Assembly: GCA_002633005.1 (NCBI GenBank)
Contig: NMRA01000547.1
Span: 197,561 to 261,560, forward strand
Length of the DNA stretch: 64,000 bases
Reading direction: 5' to 3'
Source of the DNA: Phoronis australis
Taxonomy: Eukaryota; Phoronida; Phoronidae
The notes below the pieces were generated by a model that made no database searches, had not been told where the DNA came from, and saw nothing but the letters and a program-made list of their open reading frames with translations. Below are positions 58,701 to 61,451 of this stretch, piece after piece (positions within the stretch are counted from its first letter, which is position 1; each line of letters begins with the position of its first letter). Both the position numbers and the translations under genes were made by a program.

Positions 58701-59678
58701 GGTATGGTCTTTGAAAGCGTGAATTTGAACAACGCAGCCATTTTTATTGCGCTGGGGGGGACAATAATAGAATACACTGATCCCAGTGATGACCACAAAG
58801 TACAGTGACTTGAAATTGATACGGTTTCTGCATTTGAAAGTATGTCTTAGTGTCTTGAAAAAGTTTGGTGAAGTGGGGGCTACAATCCAATCAGTGATTA
58901 TGGCTACAAAAGTAAAGACTTTAAATCAGCAAAAGGGTATATTTTCTGACAGTAGAAACTAGAAAGCCTAAAGAATGATTTTTTACCTTATAACAATCAA
59001 CCAATAATTGGGTCATGTGACCATGTTTTTCATTAAAATCTAGCAAAAACAAAAGGTTCATTTATAGCAAAACAACTTATACATTAATCACAAGTCTGAA
59101 CAAAGTACGTTTGAAACAATCAGCCTGAAAGATTACTACGAATCCAATCAGTCATTTCTGAGACAAGATGTTTCAAATTTAGCCAAATTTGGACATTTTT
59201 CTAGAGACTTACACAACCTTAATTGAAACCAAAAGGCTGTGTGCTTCACCGAGTAATGGCCCTTAATCTGAAACTTTTCAAAAATAAAGGATAAGCATTT
59301 GAATGAACATGGGAGTAAACCTTAATGTTTATATGCGATGACAAACAAAATTGTGGGTGCATAAAAATGCTATAAAAAGTTATAATTATCTTTTACAGCT
59401 AAACATGCATATGGAGTAATTAGTAGGCTGCCCTAAATTATTGCCCAACAGAAACCTCTGGCTACCTCATGGCATTACTCGTCTCATTGAGTCATTCATT
59501 GCTACAAACCATGTTTTTACCACCTGTAAATGAGGCAAATTTATTCTTTTAAAATACTTACTGAAACGTCATCATATGGAAATGTGAGAAGGTCCCGCAT
59601 AGGGTCATTGTGGAGGACGGTTTTATTCTTTACCACAAACGTCTCATAGTCAAGGGGCTCTACGACCATGGGTCTGTG
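1692..59678 (-). CDS. DOCK9/10/11: Class D DOCK (zizimin) Rho-family GEF, N-terminal part, 19 exons, partial at both ends
   Basis: Seen: nineteen exons with AG/GT borders chain without a phase conflict into 795 residues (2,385 nt). Residues 1-121 are the zizimin N-terminal block ([27 protein letters not shown]). Residues about 130-245 are a PH domain ([25 protein letters not shown], the helix [13 protein letters not shown] with its invariant Trp). Residues about 555-720 are the DHR-1 (C2-like) domain ([55 protein letters not shown]). Known: class D DOCKs activate Cdc42 (DOCK10 also Rac) through DHR-2; PH and DHR-1 bind phosphoinositides and bring the protein to membranes. DHR-2 is not in the window. 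The first coding exon is missing to the right; one linker exon was not located. Introns reach about 6 kb and are packed with transposons. Which vertebrate paralogue it matches best cannot be said; one ancestral DOCK-D gene is likely. Confidence 0.93.
2143..2220 (+). repeat. tRNA-like sequence (tRNA pseudogene or SINE head)
   Basis: The D arm GCTC-AGCGGTAA-GAGC and A box are well formed, the B box is GGTTAGATTCC (one or two changes from GGTTCRANTCC), and the acceptor stem GGGTCCT pairs with GGGGTCCC with one mismatch. The anticodon stem also has a mismatch and base 33 is C, so it is probably not a working tRNA. A T-rich stretch follows, as in a SINE. Confidence 0.45.
2470..2700 (+). repeat. 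Old relic of the HINE-type repeat
   Basis: Degenerate monomers are recognisable by the ordered phrases 'CAGTCAAATCTATCCAAAAA', 'ATCAACATCAGCC' and 'AATAGGAACACA', the last two occurring twice about 120 bases apart. The CTCF-like cores have decayed. Confidence 0.4.
2701..4480. other. Intron, no feature seen
   Basis: A T-run at about 2,905-2,917 and AT-rich DNA. The 62-residue frame at 3,892-4,080 (+) matches nothing I recognise and is not supported as a gene. Confidence 0.4.
4480..4880 (+). pseudogene. C-terminal fragment of an endonuclease/reverse-transcriptase ORF (non-LTR retrotransposon), frameshifted
   Basis: The frame from 4,486 reads [20 protein letters not shown], then [15 protein letters not shown] and WLGNVKWH. 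After a frameshift near 4,690 it continues [20 protein letters not shown] then YKDVCKYDL and ASDHNRWR. This series (ESW...LRRILGI.WQD...WLGHV...LLYGEL..G.R...RYKDVCKRDL...A.DR..WR) is the usual C-terminal tail of a common animal non-LTR retrotransposon. RT and endonuclease parts are absent. It is dead and lies antisense to the host gene. Confidence 0.8.
5157..5349. repeat. Palindromic foldback element, about 193 bp
   Basis: The outer ends TGTTTATTTGGTCTATTAG and CTAATATACCAAATAAACA are inverted copies, as are the inner stretches ACTGTCAAAAATTAAGACCT and AGGTCTTGATTTTTGACAG. The whole block can fold into one long imperfect hairpin with a short central loop near 5,250. A MITE or foldback transposon is the likely origin. 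Confidence 0.75.
5350..7062. other. Intron, no feature seen
   Basis: AT-rich, without recognisable repeats or domains. Overlapping minus-strand frames at 5,644-6,021 look like chance. Confidence 0.4.
7063..7248 (-). CDS. DOCK9/10/11: DOCK exon 18 (post-DHR-1)
   Basis: Acceptor ACTTTTCAG, donor GTATGT, phase 0 to 0, 62 residues. It contains [20 protein letters not shown], then [19 protein letters not shown], nearly identical to the (D/E)IKWVDGxKPLLK...STxYTQDxHxHxFFxxCQ block. Confidence 0.95.
7322..8530 (+). mobile_element. HINE-type element block A (headless, with 3' tail)
   Basis: About 2.5 higher-order units of the A-B-C monomers. CTCF-like cores stand near 7,329, 7,470, 7,616, 7,773, 7,914, 8,060 and 8,219, that is every 140-160 bp. 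The block ends with the family tail: GGAGATACAGC, GGACGCC, then the hairpin TGCGTCCACATATGAATATG through GGAGCATAAAA at about 8,488-8,530. No 5' head is present, so the copy is 5' truncated. It sits in the intron between exons 17 and 18. Confidence 0.85.
9139..9223 (-). CDS. DOCK9/10/11: DOCK exon 17 (end of DHR-1)
   Basis: Acceptor TTACTTTCAG, donor GTGAGT, phase 2 to 0, 85 nt. It encodes [20 protein letters not shown] then YEQMGTKG, matching xxxEQxxPVSANLPxGYL of DOCK-D. Conservation is moderate; phases fit both neighbours. Confidence 0.88.
9577..9672 (+). repeat. Short tandem repeat containing CTTGTTAACAAG
   Basis: Three copies of CATATACCTCTTGTTAAC(A) at a spacing of about 33-40 bases, the third truncated. 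The first two contain the perfect palindrome CTTGTTAACAAG. Confidence 0.7.
9945..10265 (+). repeat. Old relic of the HINE-type repeat with tail fragment
   Basis: CCACCAGGGGGTAAC near 9,975 is a decayed core, followed by the phrases 'AGTCAAATCCATCAGAAAGTC', 'TTTCATAAAAATTCATCAAT' and 'TTTGGAGATATTGCG'. It ends with AATATGCGTCCACATATACG, the first arm of the tail hairpin. Confidence 0.6.
10266..12111. other. Intron sequence around exon 16, no other feature
   Basis: Apart from exon 16 I see only AT-rich intron. Plus-strand frames at 10,494-10,752 have no recognisable domain. Confidence 0.4.
10939..11111 (-). CDS. DOCK9/10/11: DOCK exon 16 (DHR-1)
   Basis: Acceptor TCCTTACAG, phase 0 to 2, 173 nt. 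It encodes [20 protein letters not shown], then [10 protein letters not shown] and [16 protein letters not shown]. The donor CG|GTTGGT is weaker than the others, but it is the one that leaves the two bases exon 17 needs. Confidence 0.92.
12112..12264 (-). repeat. Dispersed repeat family R1, copy 2
   Basis: Reverse-strand copy: GGTGATGCAATTGCCGAAAG, GACCCAAAAGAACGCATCAC, AGCAGCAGT, then TTTACTCAGGGAAGAGAGTA and TTTTAATGACACTAATTTG. The minus frame reads [20 protein letters not shown]; the copy at 60.2 kb reads PKVDPKES in the same place, so the family may derive from a coding sequence. Confidence 0.65.
13213..13505. mobile_element. Foldback element copy 1, with an N at 13,467
   Basis: The left arm (from AAAATTATACAGTTAGACG to CTAACATG near 13,299) is repeated inverted at about 13,381-13,466 with almost no differences. 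After the N follows CATGGTAGTACTCGGGGGAA, which is the diverged right end also seen in the copy at 52.35 kb. Bases 13,213-13,374 are identical by eye to 52,352-52,513. A TIR/foldback DNA transposon is likely; the N suggests a false join inside the hairpin. Confidence 0.75.
13802..13894 (-). CDS. DOCK9/10/11: DOCK exon 15 (DHR-1)
   Basis: Acceptor TTTTTGCAG, donor GTAATA, phase 0 to 0, 31 residues. It encodes [20 protein letters not shown] then [11 protein letters not shown], the CIYGxPxGxVFT...HHxxNPEFYDE core of DHR-1. Confidence 0.95.
14091..14509. mobile_element. MITE with about 60-bp terminal inverted repeats
   Basis: TTGCATGAAACAGTCCCAAA at the left end is inverted at the right as TTTGGGACTGTTTCATGTAA. 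The match continues inward through GACTCAACT, TCCCTAA and GCATATTT. The interior (about 290 bp) has no coding capacity. No convincing target duplication was read. Confidence 0.75.
14510..15714. other. Intron, no feature seen
   Basis: The 95-codon plus frame at 14,592-14,879 and its minus-strand shadow match no family I recognise. Nothing else was identified. Confidence 0.35.
15715..16530 (-). mobile_element. Penelope-like element, 3' part with GIY-YIG endonuclease, broken
   Basis: Reading leftward from 16,530: [32 protein letters not shown] and [18 protein letters not shown]. After a frameshift near 16,290 it continues [38 protein letters not shown] (the Y-x-L-x-C..C...YIG core of a GIY-YIG nuclease) and RVKEHF...[15 protein letters not shown]. 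The RT domain is missing, so the copy is 5' truncated. Downstream (15,715-15,925) is a non-coding tail with TAATAATCCGAAACGTTGG and a 20-bp duplication (ACAGGTAGAGAAGAGACTGT), as expected for a Penelope-like terminal region. Dead copy. Confidence 0.85.
16531..17480. other. Intron, no feature seen
   Basis: The 114-codon plus frame at 16,637-16,981 shows no known domain. No repeat was recognised. Confidence 0.35.
17481..17546 (-). CDS. DOCK9/10/11: DOCK exon 14 (DHR-1)
   Basis: Acceptor GCACTTTACAG, donor GTAAGA, phase 0 to 0, 22 residues: [20 protein letters not shown] then LR. It matches the KARNIAxCxEFxDSDE motif of DHR-1. Confidence 0.94.
17761..18560. repeat. Large inverted duplication (arms about 195 bp, spacer about 410 bp)
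   Basis: 17,761-17,954 and 18,366-18,560 are inverted copies, roughly 90 percent alike by eye: TTCGGCGAATTATGCCTC, AAAACATCAAAGTCACGTTG, GAGGAACACCTTAG and TTCCCAAAATCGTGAACTCA occur in both. Flanks outside the arms do not match. It may be a foldback transposon or a rearranged host duplication. Confidence 0.75.
19022..20195 (-). mobile_element. Non-LTR retrotransposon (Jockey/CR1-like group), 5' truncated, one in-frame stop
   Basis: Reading leftward: [20 protein letters not shown] holds the RT catalytic [24 protein letters not shown] and [20 protein letters not shown] follow, then [29 protein letters not shown] and [19 protein letters not shown] to the natural C terminus. A single TAG at about 19,933 (VD-stop-TKFKFLG) breaks an otherwise clean frame. 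The 3' untranslated region runs to about 19,040 and ends in an ATAATAAATAAATAA-type tail. The 5' half of the element is missing. Good frame preservation means a fairly recent insertion. A second copy of the 3' end is at 31.5-31.9 kb. Confidence 0.88.
20196..21077. other. Intron, no feature seen
   Basis: AT-rich spacer between the LINE and exon 13. No repeat or coding signal was recognised. Confidence 0.35.
21078..21268 (-). CDS. DOCK9/10/11: DOCK exon 13 (entry into DHR-1)
   Basis: Acceptor CTTCTTGCAG, donor GTTCGT, phase 1 to 0, 191 nt. [16 protein letters not shown] is followed by [20 protein letters not shown], which opens the DHR-1 (C2-like) domain. A decayed reverse-transcriptase relic begins only about 60-80 bases upstream on the same strand. 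Confidence 0.95.
21330..23040 (-). mobile_element. Heavily decayed non-LTR reverse-transcriptase element
   Basis: Reading leftward with many frame changes and stops: [18 protein letters not shown] near 23,020-22,970 (the NYR.I motif), [10 protein letters not shown] near 22,530-22,500 (RT active site), [15 protein letters not shown]-like text near 22,350-22,310, and the C-terminal zinc-knuckle-like [20 protein letters not shown] near 21,660-21,600. It ends in [15 protein letters not shown]. Much older than the element at 19-20 kb. It lies in the same direction as the host gene, immediately upstream of exon 13. Confidence 0.8.
23370..24740 (+). repeat. Degenerate tandem array, monomer about 145 bp, with AAGGTCACC
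   Basis: Five or six diverged monomers share an order of phrases: AAGGTCACCAAAATCAACTG, GGCACCTGGAG, CCCACCTACACCTTG, CAAAATATGAACAAAATCT, AAAGCTTCCTTCTTGAGATA, then a CATTTTC start of the next unit. Units begin near 24,217, 24,363, 24,506 and 24,656. Earlier ones near 23,370 and 24,060 are separated by unrelated DNA. A lone monomer stands at about 52,205-52,290. The sequence differs from the CTCF-like family but the monomer length is the same. Confidence 0.75.
24912..24991 (-). CDS. DOCK9/10/11: DOCK exon 12 (pre-DHR-1)
   Basis: Acceptor ACTCCTAG, donor A|GTAAGT, phase 2 to 1, 80 nt. It encodes [20 protein letters not shown] then LRQPPP. It corresponds to the KPEK...xxIxGxLxIxxE segment of vertebrate zizimins and was located by phase and position. 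Confidence 0.88.
24992..26660. other. Intron, AT-rich, with a small TCATCA-rich stretch
   Basis: No gene. T-rich sequence with a diverged local duplication (AGATGTTATCCATTTTTGCT near 26,080 and AGATGTCTTCATTTTTTGCT near 26,390, each followed by AGGACGTTTCTTT). An imperfect ATC/CAT-rich microsatellite lies at about 26,520-26,595. Confidence 0.45.
26661..28135 (+). mobile_element. HINE-type element block B (with head, no tail)
   Basis: Begins with the family head AACAAGAGCAACGCAGAGCA then TTGAAATGCGCCCAC, followed by the head-specific first monomers (GGCCACTAGATGGCGC near 26,752) and about two A-B-C units. Cores stand near 26,752, 26,892, 27,054, 27,327, 27,472, 27,630, 27,777, 27,918 and 28,080. 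It stops in a C monomer without the hairpin tail, so it is 3' truncated. Confidence 0.88.
28136..29045. other. Intron, no feature seen
   Basis: No recognisable repeat or domain before exon 11. Confidence 0.35.
29046..29162 (-). CDS. DOCK9/10/11: DOCK exon 11 (linker)
   Basis: Acceptor CATTTCAG, donor GTAGTA, phase 2 to 2, 117 nt. It encodes [20 protein letters not shown] and [18 protein letters not shown], matching the IFKD...YRQDSxxLSxEDxLKLLxxYxK stretch. Arg codons are rebuilt across both borders. Confidence 0.93.
29431..30312 (+). mobile_element. HINE-type element block C (with head, no tail)
   Basis: Head AACACGAGCAACGTCGAGCG then TTGAAATGCGCCCAC. Monomer cores lie near 29,519, 29,651, 29,813, 29,966, 30,104 and 30,245. 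It is cut off inside a B monomer, about 45 bases before a long hairpin. The paired changes in the head stem (CGAGCAACG / CGAGCGTTG) keep its inverted symmetry. Confidence 0.88.
30359..30476. repeat. Near-perfect 118-bp palindrome
   Basis: GACATGGGCAAAACCTCCTG on the left is mirrored by AAGAGGTTTTGCCCATGTCG on the right. Arms of about 52 bases with roughly half a dozen mismatches meet at GTCAAAATTTTGAC. It would extrude or fold as a single hairpin. Origin unknown; no flanking transposon ends were seen. Confidence 0.8.
30477..31483. other. Intron, no feature seen
   Basis: Plus-strand frames at 30,703-30,999 and 31,068-31,304 carry no known domain. Confidence 0.35.
31484..31893 (-). mobile_element. 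3' end of the same LINE family, strongly 5' truncated
   Basis: Matches the 3' untranslated region and last codons of the element at 19.0-20.2 kb (TTGAGGGCCCTCTTGGAAAG, GAGGCCACCCTCATTTTAAA), with a few small indels. It ends in a TATAATAATAATATT-type tail. The copy starts at about 31,893 within the C-terminal coding region, typical of aborted target-primed reverse transcription. Confidence 0.88.
31894..33280. other. Intron, no feature seen
   Basis: AT-rich. The short plus frame at 32,155-32,337 is unsupported. No repeat was recognised. Confidence 0.35.
33281..33483 (-). CDS. DOCK9/10/11: DOCK exon 10 (linker)
   Basis: Acceptor CATTTCTAG, donor GTAAGT, phase 0 to 2, 203 nt. It encodes [20 protein letters not shown], then [15 protein letters not shown] and [10 protein letters not shown]. 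This is one of the most conserved blocks of the family. Confidence 0.95.
34150..34487 (+). repeat. Left part of an old HINE-type relic, split by a transposon
   Basis: ATTGCCACTAGGGGACACAC near 34,167 and CTGCCACTGGATGGC near 34,315 are decayed cores about 150 bp apart. The remainder of the relic resumes at 39,132 beyond the hAT-like insertion. Confidence 0.6.
36250..36493 (+). pseudogene. THAP zinc-finger remnant of a transposase, frameshifted
   Basis: One frame begins [11 protein letters not shown] (Cys-x4-Cys, the THAP start) and stops. Another continues [15 protein letters not shown] and MKHFHVYG, matching the F-(F/H)xLPxxxxxRxxWL and KHF parts of THAP domains. The second Cys of the C2CH set is not visible, and at least one frameshift separates the halves. 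Position inside a TTAA-flanked element supports a Kolobok origin. Confidence 0.6.
36492..36665 (-). pseudogene. Unrecognised ORF on the opposite strand of the Kolobok-like element
   Basis: Starts [20 protein letters not shown] and contains [18 protein letters not shown], then reaches a fair splice donor (TTG|GTAAGC) at about 36,491. The 'Y-x-F-x-x-E-Y-(S/T)-x-E-E' run recalls the N-terminal part of P2X7-tail-like proteins that are common in invertebrate genomes, but the diagnostic Cys-rich part is not seen. Function unknown. Confidence 0.3.
39132..39310 (+). repeat. Right part of the split HINE-type relic, with tail
   Basis: After the GAAAC duplication the text resumes with GTCATCCATTGTCCATCGTT, TAGCTTCATAGAAATATACA and AAGCAGCGGATGTC. 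It ends in the tail ATATGCAACTACATGGGCGC ATAATG. This matches the last monomer plus 3' hairpin region of the family. Confidence 0.65.
39325..39370 (+). repeat. Imperfect TG-rich microsatellite
   Basis: TATGTGTGTATGTGTGCGGG followed by CATGCGTGTGCACATG; on the reverse strand an ACACAC-rich run 30-70 bases downstream of the exon 9 donor. Confidence 0.6.
39405..39623 (-). CDS. DOCK9/10/11: DOCK exon 9 (linker)
   Basis: Acceptor TTTTCAG, donor GCA|GTGAGT, phase 0 to 0, 73 residues. It starts [20 protein letters not shown] and continues EDFHYDPN, matching the VEPFFxxLALFDxKxxxKISADFHVDLN stretch of vertebrate DOCK-D. The tail ([14 protein letters not shown]) is more divergent. Confidence 0.93.
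39624..44349. other. Intron between exons 8 and 9; expected exon not found
   Basis: Vertebrate DOCK-D proteins have about 50 conserved residues between the segments coded by exons 8 and 9, and an exon with phase 0 on both sides should lie here. No match was found on the minus strand. The DNA includes G/C-rich patches near 41,220-41,300 and 43,380-43,500 that look like transposon ends (runs of G facing runs of C), but no complete element could be delimited. Confidence 0.45.
44350..44433 (-). CDS. DOCK9/10/11: DOCK exon 8 (linker, YSRET segment)
   Basis: Acceptor TCATTCAG, donor GTAAGT, phase 0 to 0, 28 residues: [20 protein letters not shown] then FHIYPNLP. It lines up with the YGRET...GDGRQNLFSF segment of vertebrate zizimins. 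In vertebrates about 50 further conserved residues follow before the segment in exon 9. Confidence 0.9.
44770..45255 (+). pseudogene. Penelope-like element reverse-transcriptase fragment
   Basis: With several frame changes: [16 protein letters not shown] near 44,860-44,905, [14 protein letters not shown] / [15 protein letters not shown] near 44,930-45,000, [20 protein letters not shown] near 45,005-45,070, [14 protein letters not shown], and [20 protein letters not shown] near 45,175-45,230. This order (FLD...T.VYRK.THTD.YLNF.S.H...V..L..RA......HI...L...GY..W...PY..G.SE.LRR.F) is the C-terminal RT region of Penelope-like elements. Dead and truncated. Opposite in direction to the fragment at 16 kb. 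Confidence 0.85.
46036..46109 (-). CDS. DOCK9/10/11: DOCK exon 7 (PH to DHR-1 linker)
   Basis: Acceptor CTAATTTCAG, donor GTTTGT, phase 1 to 0, 74 nt. It encodes [20 protein letters not shown] then PELLK. The sequence is poorly conserved; support comes from both splice sites, exact phase agreement with exons 6 and 8, and the PEL(L/M)K match to vertebrate DOCK-D just upstream of the YxRET motif. Confidence 0.8.
46190..46418 (+). repeat. Old HINE-type relic with tail
   Basis: AATTTCACGAAAATTTGTTCAG, then GTTTTGTAGATGCAACAGCA and GACCTTAGATGCCAGA correspond to the terminal monomer (TTTxGGAGATACAGCAGCGGAC...CCAGA). It ends with GTACATATGAATATGTGGAT GCACG, a worn hairpin tail. Confidence 0.55.
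46799..50895 (+). mobile_element. HINE-type element block D: largest array, two heads, two tails, one insertion
   Basis: The first head (AACAAGAGCAACGTTGAAAT) is at 46,799 and a second head (AACAAGAGCAATGCGGAGCC) at 49,082, so two copies lie head to tail or nested. About 22 cores can be read at 140-160 bp spacing, for example near 46,880, 48,049, 48,649, 49,658, 50,105, 50,249, 50,397 and 50,541. Two tails occur, near 50,672-50,712 and 50,850-50,895, separated by one monomer. The array is interrupted at 47,245-48,032 by another element. Confidence 0.85.
47245..48032. mobile_element. About 785-bp insertion in block D (solo LTR or MITE)
   Basis: The ends are inverted: ACTCTGTCA and TGACAGAGT. 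The HINE-type text (ACAGAC...GAAAACAG) continues across the insertion. If read as TG...CA it would be a solo LTR of 780 bp (47,249-48,028), but no direct target duplication could be read, so a small TIR element is equally possible. Internal repeats: a 21-bp unit (CTTGAACTGACTTGATCTTC T) nearly four times at 47,591-47,670, and a 53-bp unit twice at 47,829-47,880 and 47,892-47,944. Confidence 0.65.
50896..51499. other. Intron, no feature seen
   Basis: No repeat was recognised between block D and exon 6. Short plus frames at 50,914-51,407 are unsupported. Confidence 0.35.
51500..51659 (-). CDS. DOCK9/10/11: DOCK exon 6 (end of PH domain)
   Basis: Acceptor CTTCCACAG, donor GTGGGA, phase 0 to 1, 160 nt. 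It encodes [20 protein letters not shown] and the C-terminal PH helix [13 protein letters not shown] with the conserved Trp. The single leftover G joins AC of exon 7 to make Asp. Confidence 0.94.
52205..52290 (+). repeat. Lone monomer of the AAGGTCACC-type tandem repeat
   Basis: ATGATGTCAAAGTCACCAAA then ATCAAGTGAAGATGCCCCACC TAAACC matches the monomer of the 23.4-24.7 kb array, so that family is also dispersed. Confidence 0.55.
52352..52650. mobile_element. Foldback element copy 2, with an N at 52,514
   Basis: Left arm as in the copy at 13.2 kb (162 bases identical by eye). Right arm from about 52,579 (GGAATGGTTCGCTTTGCGCA to GGGAGGAATAAAATT) is the inverse of the inner and middle part of the left arm, with substitutions. 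The bases after the N (GTATAACTTGCGCGAAAAAA to AAGATAAGTCC) are absent from copy 1 and probably show the true centre. Confidence 0.75.
52866..52997 (-). CDS. DOCK9/10/11: DOCK exon 5 (PH domain strands)
   Basis: Acceptor CTGTGCAG, donor GTAACA, phase 0 to 0, 44 residues. It reads [12 protein letters not shown], then [10 protein letters not shown] and [14 protein letters not shown], which are the central PH strands. Equivalent human residues are FKRRYFYLTQ and KGCIYLDACIDVVQ. Confidence 0.93.
53367..53471 (-). CDS. DOCK9/10/11: DOCK exon 4 (start of PH domain)
   Basis: Acceptor TTTTGCAG, donor GTAAAG, phase 0 to 0, 35 residues. [12 protein letters not shown] is the first beta strand of the PH domain (human form: GGxxKxGWLxKx). 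The rest is the variable beta1-beta2 loop, ending in SFSFTK. Confidence 0.92.
53649..53740. repeat. Short foldback, about 90 bp
   Basis: CCAACCGTGAAATACGG at the left is mirrored by CCCGTATTTCACAGTTGA at the right. It lies between exons 3 and 4. Possibly a small MITE. Confidence 0.5.
53974..55967 (+). mobile_element. HINE-type element block F (most complete: head, three units, tail)
   Basis: Head TACAAGAGCAACGCAGAGCG then TTGAAATGCGCCCAC at 53,974. A rearranged first part with a 26-bp duplication (AATACTAAAATTGCCACTAG twice, 54,362-54,408) is followed by three very similar A-B-C units. C cores lie at about 54,703, 55,150 and 55,602, and A cores at about 54,845, 55,293 and 55,749, giving a period of about 450 bp. 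The tail includes a GGACGGACGGACGGAC-type run and the hairpin TGCGTCCACATATAAATATG TGGGCGCATAAAA at about 55,930-55,962. High similarity between units suggests recent amplification or conversion. Confidence 0.92.
56424..56496 (-). CDS. DOCK9/10/11: DOCK exon 3 (acidic HVFEVDED segment)
   Basis: Acceptor CTTTCAG, donor GTAAGC, phase 2 to 0, 73 nt. It encodes [20 protein letters not shown] then KTGD. The HVFE-(I/V)DED run is shared by DOCK9, 10 and 11 just before the PH domain. Confidence 0.92.
56560..57345 (+). mobile_element. HINE-type element block G, diverged, with tail
   Basis: GGCAACTAGGGGGCACCAC near 56,588 and GCAACTAGATGGTG near 56,664 are altered cores. The phrases TTTCATGACAATCCAACAGT, CAAATTTCACAGGATCCTGC and TTTGACAGATACAGCAGCGG follow in order. 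It ends with the tail GGCAATATGCATCCACATGA. An older subfamily than block F. Confidence 0.7.
57748..57920 (-). CDS. DOCK9/10/11: DOCK exon 2
   Basis: Acceptor TTGCCAG, donor AA|GTGAGT, phase 0 to 2, residues 40-97. It contains [20 protein letters not shown] and [17 protein letters not shown], matching the conserved zizimin block that precedes the PH domain. The two leftover bases AA join the first base of exon 3 to make Lys (LPK). Confidence 0.93.
57921..59325. other. Intron between exons 1 and 2, no feature seen
   Basis: AT-rich intron. The minus frame at 58,515-58,796 has no known domain. A worn HINE-type tail follows at 59,325. Confidence 0.35.
59325..59372 (+). repeat. Worn HINE-type tail fragment
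   Basis: TTTATATGCGATGACAAACA then AAATTGTGGGTGCATAAAAA TG resembles the hairpin tail (TGCGTCCACA...TGTGGGCGCATAAAA) with several changes. Confidence 0.45.
59562..59678 (-). CDS. DOCK9/10/11: DOCK exon 1 of this window (zizimin N-terminal block)
   Basis: Acceptor TTTACAG, donor GTAAGT, phase 0 to 0, 39 residues. It reads [16 protein letters not shown] and ends [17 protein letters not shown] and the 'FPYDD' end are hallmarks of DOCK9/10/11 N termini. Opening on a splice acceptor in mid-protein shows that at least one upstream exon with the start codon lies further right. Confidence 0.93.
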
Positions 59679-60069
59679 CTGTAAACAGAAAAAAGGAGGT
59701 TAGGCCAACTAGTTAGCTATAATTTCTAATTTAAAAATGTTTCCCATCGAGTGACCAAATGTTCGTCAGGAGTACATACTCAAAATGTCTATTACATAAA
59801 ATGCATCGTTCGCTCAAACTCTGTCTCCCCCCCCTCCACTACAGACCTTCCTTGTGCTTGTTTCGGCACCGCCATGGTCCCAGGTTATGCACTGGCCCCC
59901 TATTAAGATTTGAGGGGTTGTATTTTTTTCCTCGCGTGTCGTTTATTCGCAGACGCGGAGGTAGGGTGGCCAGTTTCGTACTGGCCTTGATGACGTCAGT
60001 CCATTGACTTAATTTCACTCACTCCGGCTACCATCGTGTGTATACTTCTTCAGGCCTGTCGCTGTCAAA

Positions 60070-60210
60070 ATTAATGATGTCATAAAAAACTATTAAACGT
60101 TTCCTTGAGTAAACTTAATAATTTATCCATGTTGAAAAAGTTGGCGTTCTACCGTTTTTTTGCTGCTGGTAGACTCTTTTGGGTCGACTTTTGGCGCCAT
60201 TGTGTCACCT
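60070..60210 (-). repeat. Dispersed repeat family R1, copy 3 (left of an inverted pair)
   Basis: Reverse-strand copy: GTGACACAATGGCGCCAAAA, GTCGACCCAAAAGAGTC, AGCAGCA, GGTAGAACGCCAAC, then GGATAAATTATTAAGTTTAC TCAAGGAA. Faces copy 4 at 61.3 kb across about 1.1 kb. Confidence 0.65.
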
Positions 60211-61294
60211 ATTGGCCAAGATTCAATCAACTGTTCATCCCTGATTGAAGCTTTAAAATAAAACAGTCTCTTCAAGAAATGTCCTTGTCTCTTGCGATCT
60301 TGATACTGGTCGCTGTCGAGTGTGTGTCTCGTATCAGCGACAATAGGCTGTTTAATGTGGTACAAAATACGTGGAAAAGTAACAGCATATATTAGCTTGA
60401 TCTTTTCGTATCAAGCAATATTCAAATTCATCGAAAATTTTATATAAGAAACTAAATTCTCAAAACAATTAGCCTTGAAATCCTGCAACCTGTAGTTGCC
60501 ACCATTTTTAATAGACTTGGTCATCTTTCGAGAAGATCGAAAATTCAATAGCAACACAACGTTGTAAACGAAGTCTCAACTGCCTGAAAACATACTGAAT
60601 TATAAGGATTCGTATTCTCAATTTAACGTTTTACATTCAATTATAAAATATATTCTGATACAAGCCGTCAGGTATCAGAATTCTGAAACAGGAATGACCC
60701 AAATCAGAATATTCTGATTTTGGCTGGATTTCCGATTCAGGCTGGAACAGTAACACGAAACGTCAAAGTGCACACTGCAAATCTCGTAGCCAACTACTAC
60801 AATCATGTGTTGAGCTCTTTTAGGATCCCAAATTTCAAACAGCCCAAGTAGTTCTGCTAGTCACTTCATCATGAAACTTATATCAACATGTAGCGTCATC
60901 AACCAGCGGGGCTGCACGCAAAATCTGGGAGTCAACTGACACTCACCTTGCCCGTTCCAGCTATTTAATTAAAAAACAATCAAATAAGTAACATTTTTCA
61001 TAAATTTCCGTCTTTTGTAACAAAGAAAAGTAGTCTGTTGTCGTTTTGGAAACAGTACGCTCGTAACAAGCACATGTGAAATTTTCTAAAATTTTGCGAC
61101 AATCCCTCAGGAGATGGTGACAGATTCACAGCAGCAAAATTGGTCTTGAAATTCGATTTGCTGGAATTAAAATACCAGAAACTTGTAACGAAATGAAACC
61201 AGTTCCAATAGTTCGTTGTGACATGTACGCAACCTCATGGAAGAGAAAAACAGTTGATTGAAGAATCGGAGAACAGAAACTAGCCAGAAACTAG

Positions 61295-61451
61295 GTGACA
61301 TCGCCAAGAGCCGACCCAAAAGAGCGCACCACAGTTTCAGCAACACATGAGTGGTAGAACGCCAATTTTCCCAACACGGGTAAATAATTCGGTTTACTAA
61401 AAAAAAGCGGTGTAGCTTTTAATGACACTAAAATTGTGTCAGATTTTACTT
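61295..61451 (+). repeat. Dispersed repeat family R1, copy 4 (right of an inverted pair)
   Basis: GTGACATCGCCAAGAGCCGA, CCCAAAAGAGCG, CAGCAACACATGAGTGGTAG, AACGCCAATTTTCCCAAC, GGTAAATAATTCGGTTTAC, TTTTAATGACACTAAAATTG and TGTC. Copies 3 and 4 may be the long ends of one 1.38 kb element, or two independent insertions. Confidence 0.65.

Noticed and set aside
60123-60365. 80-codon minus frame as upstream DOCK exon
   Set aside because: It covers repeat R1 copy 3 and does not resemble the Lys/Arg-rich zizimin N terminus; no suitable donor in phase with exon 1.
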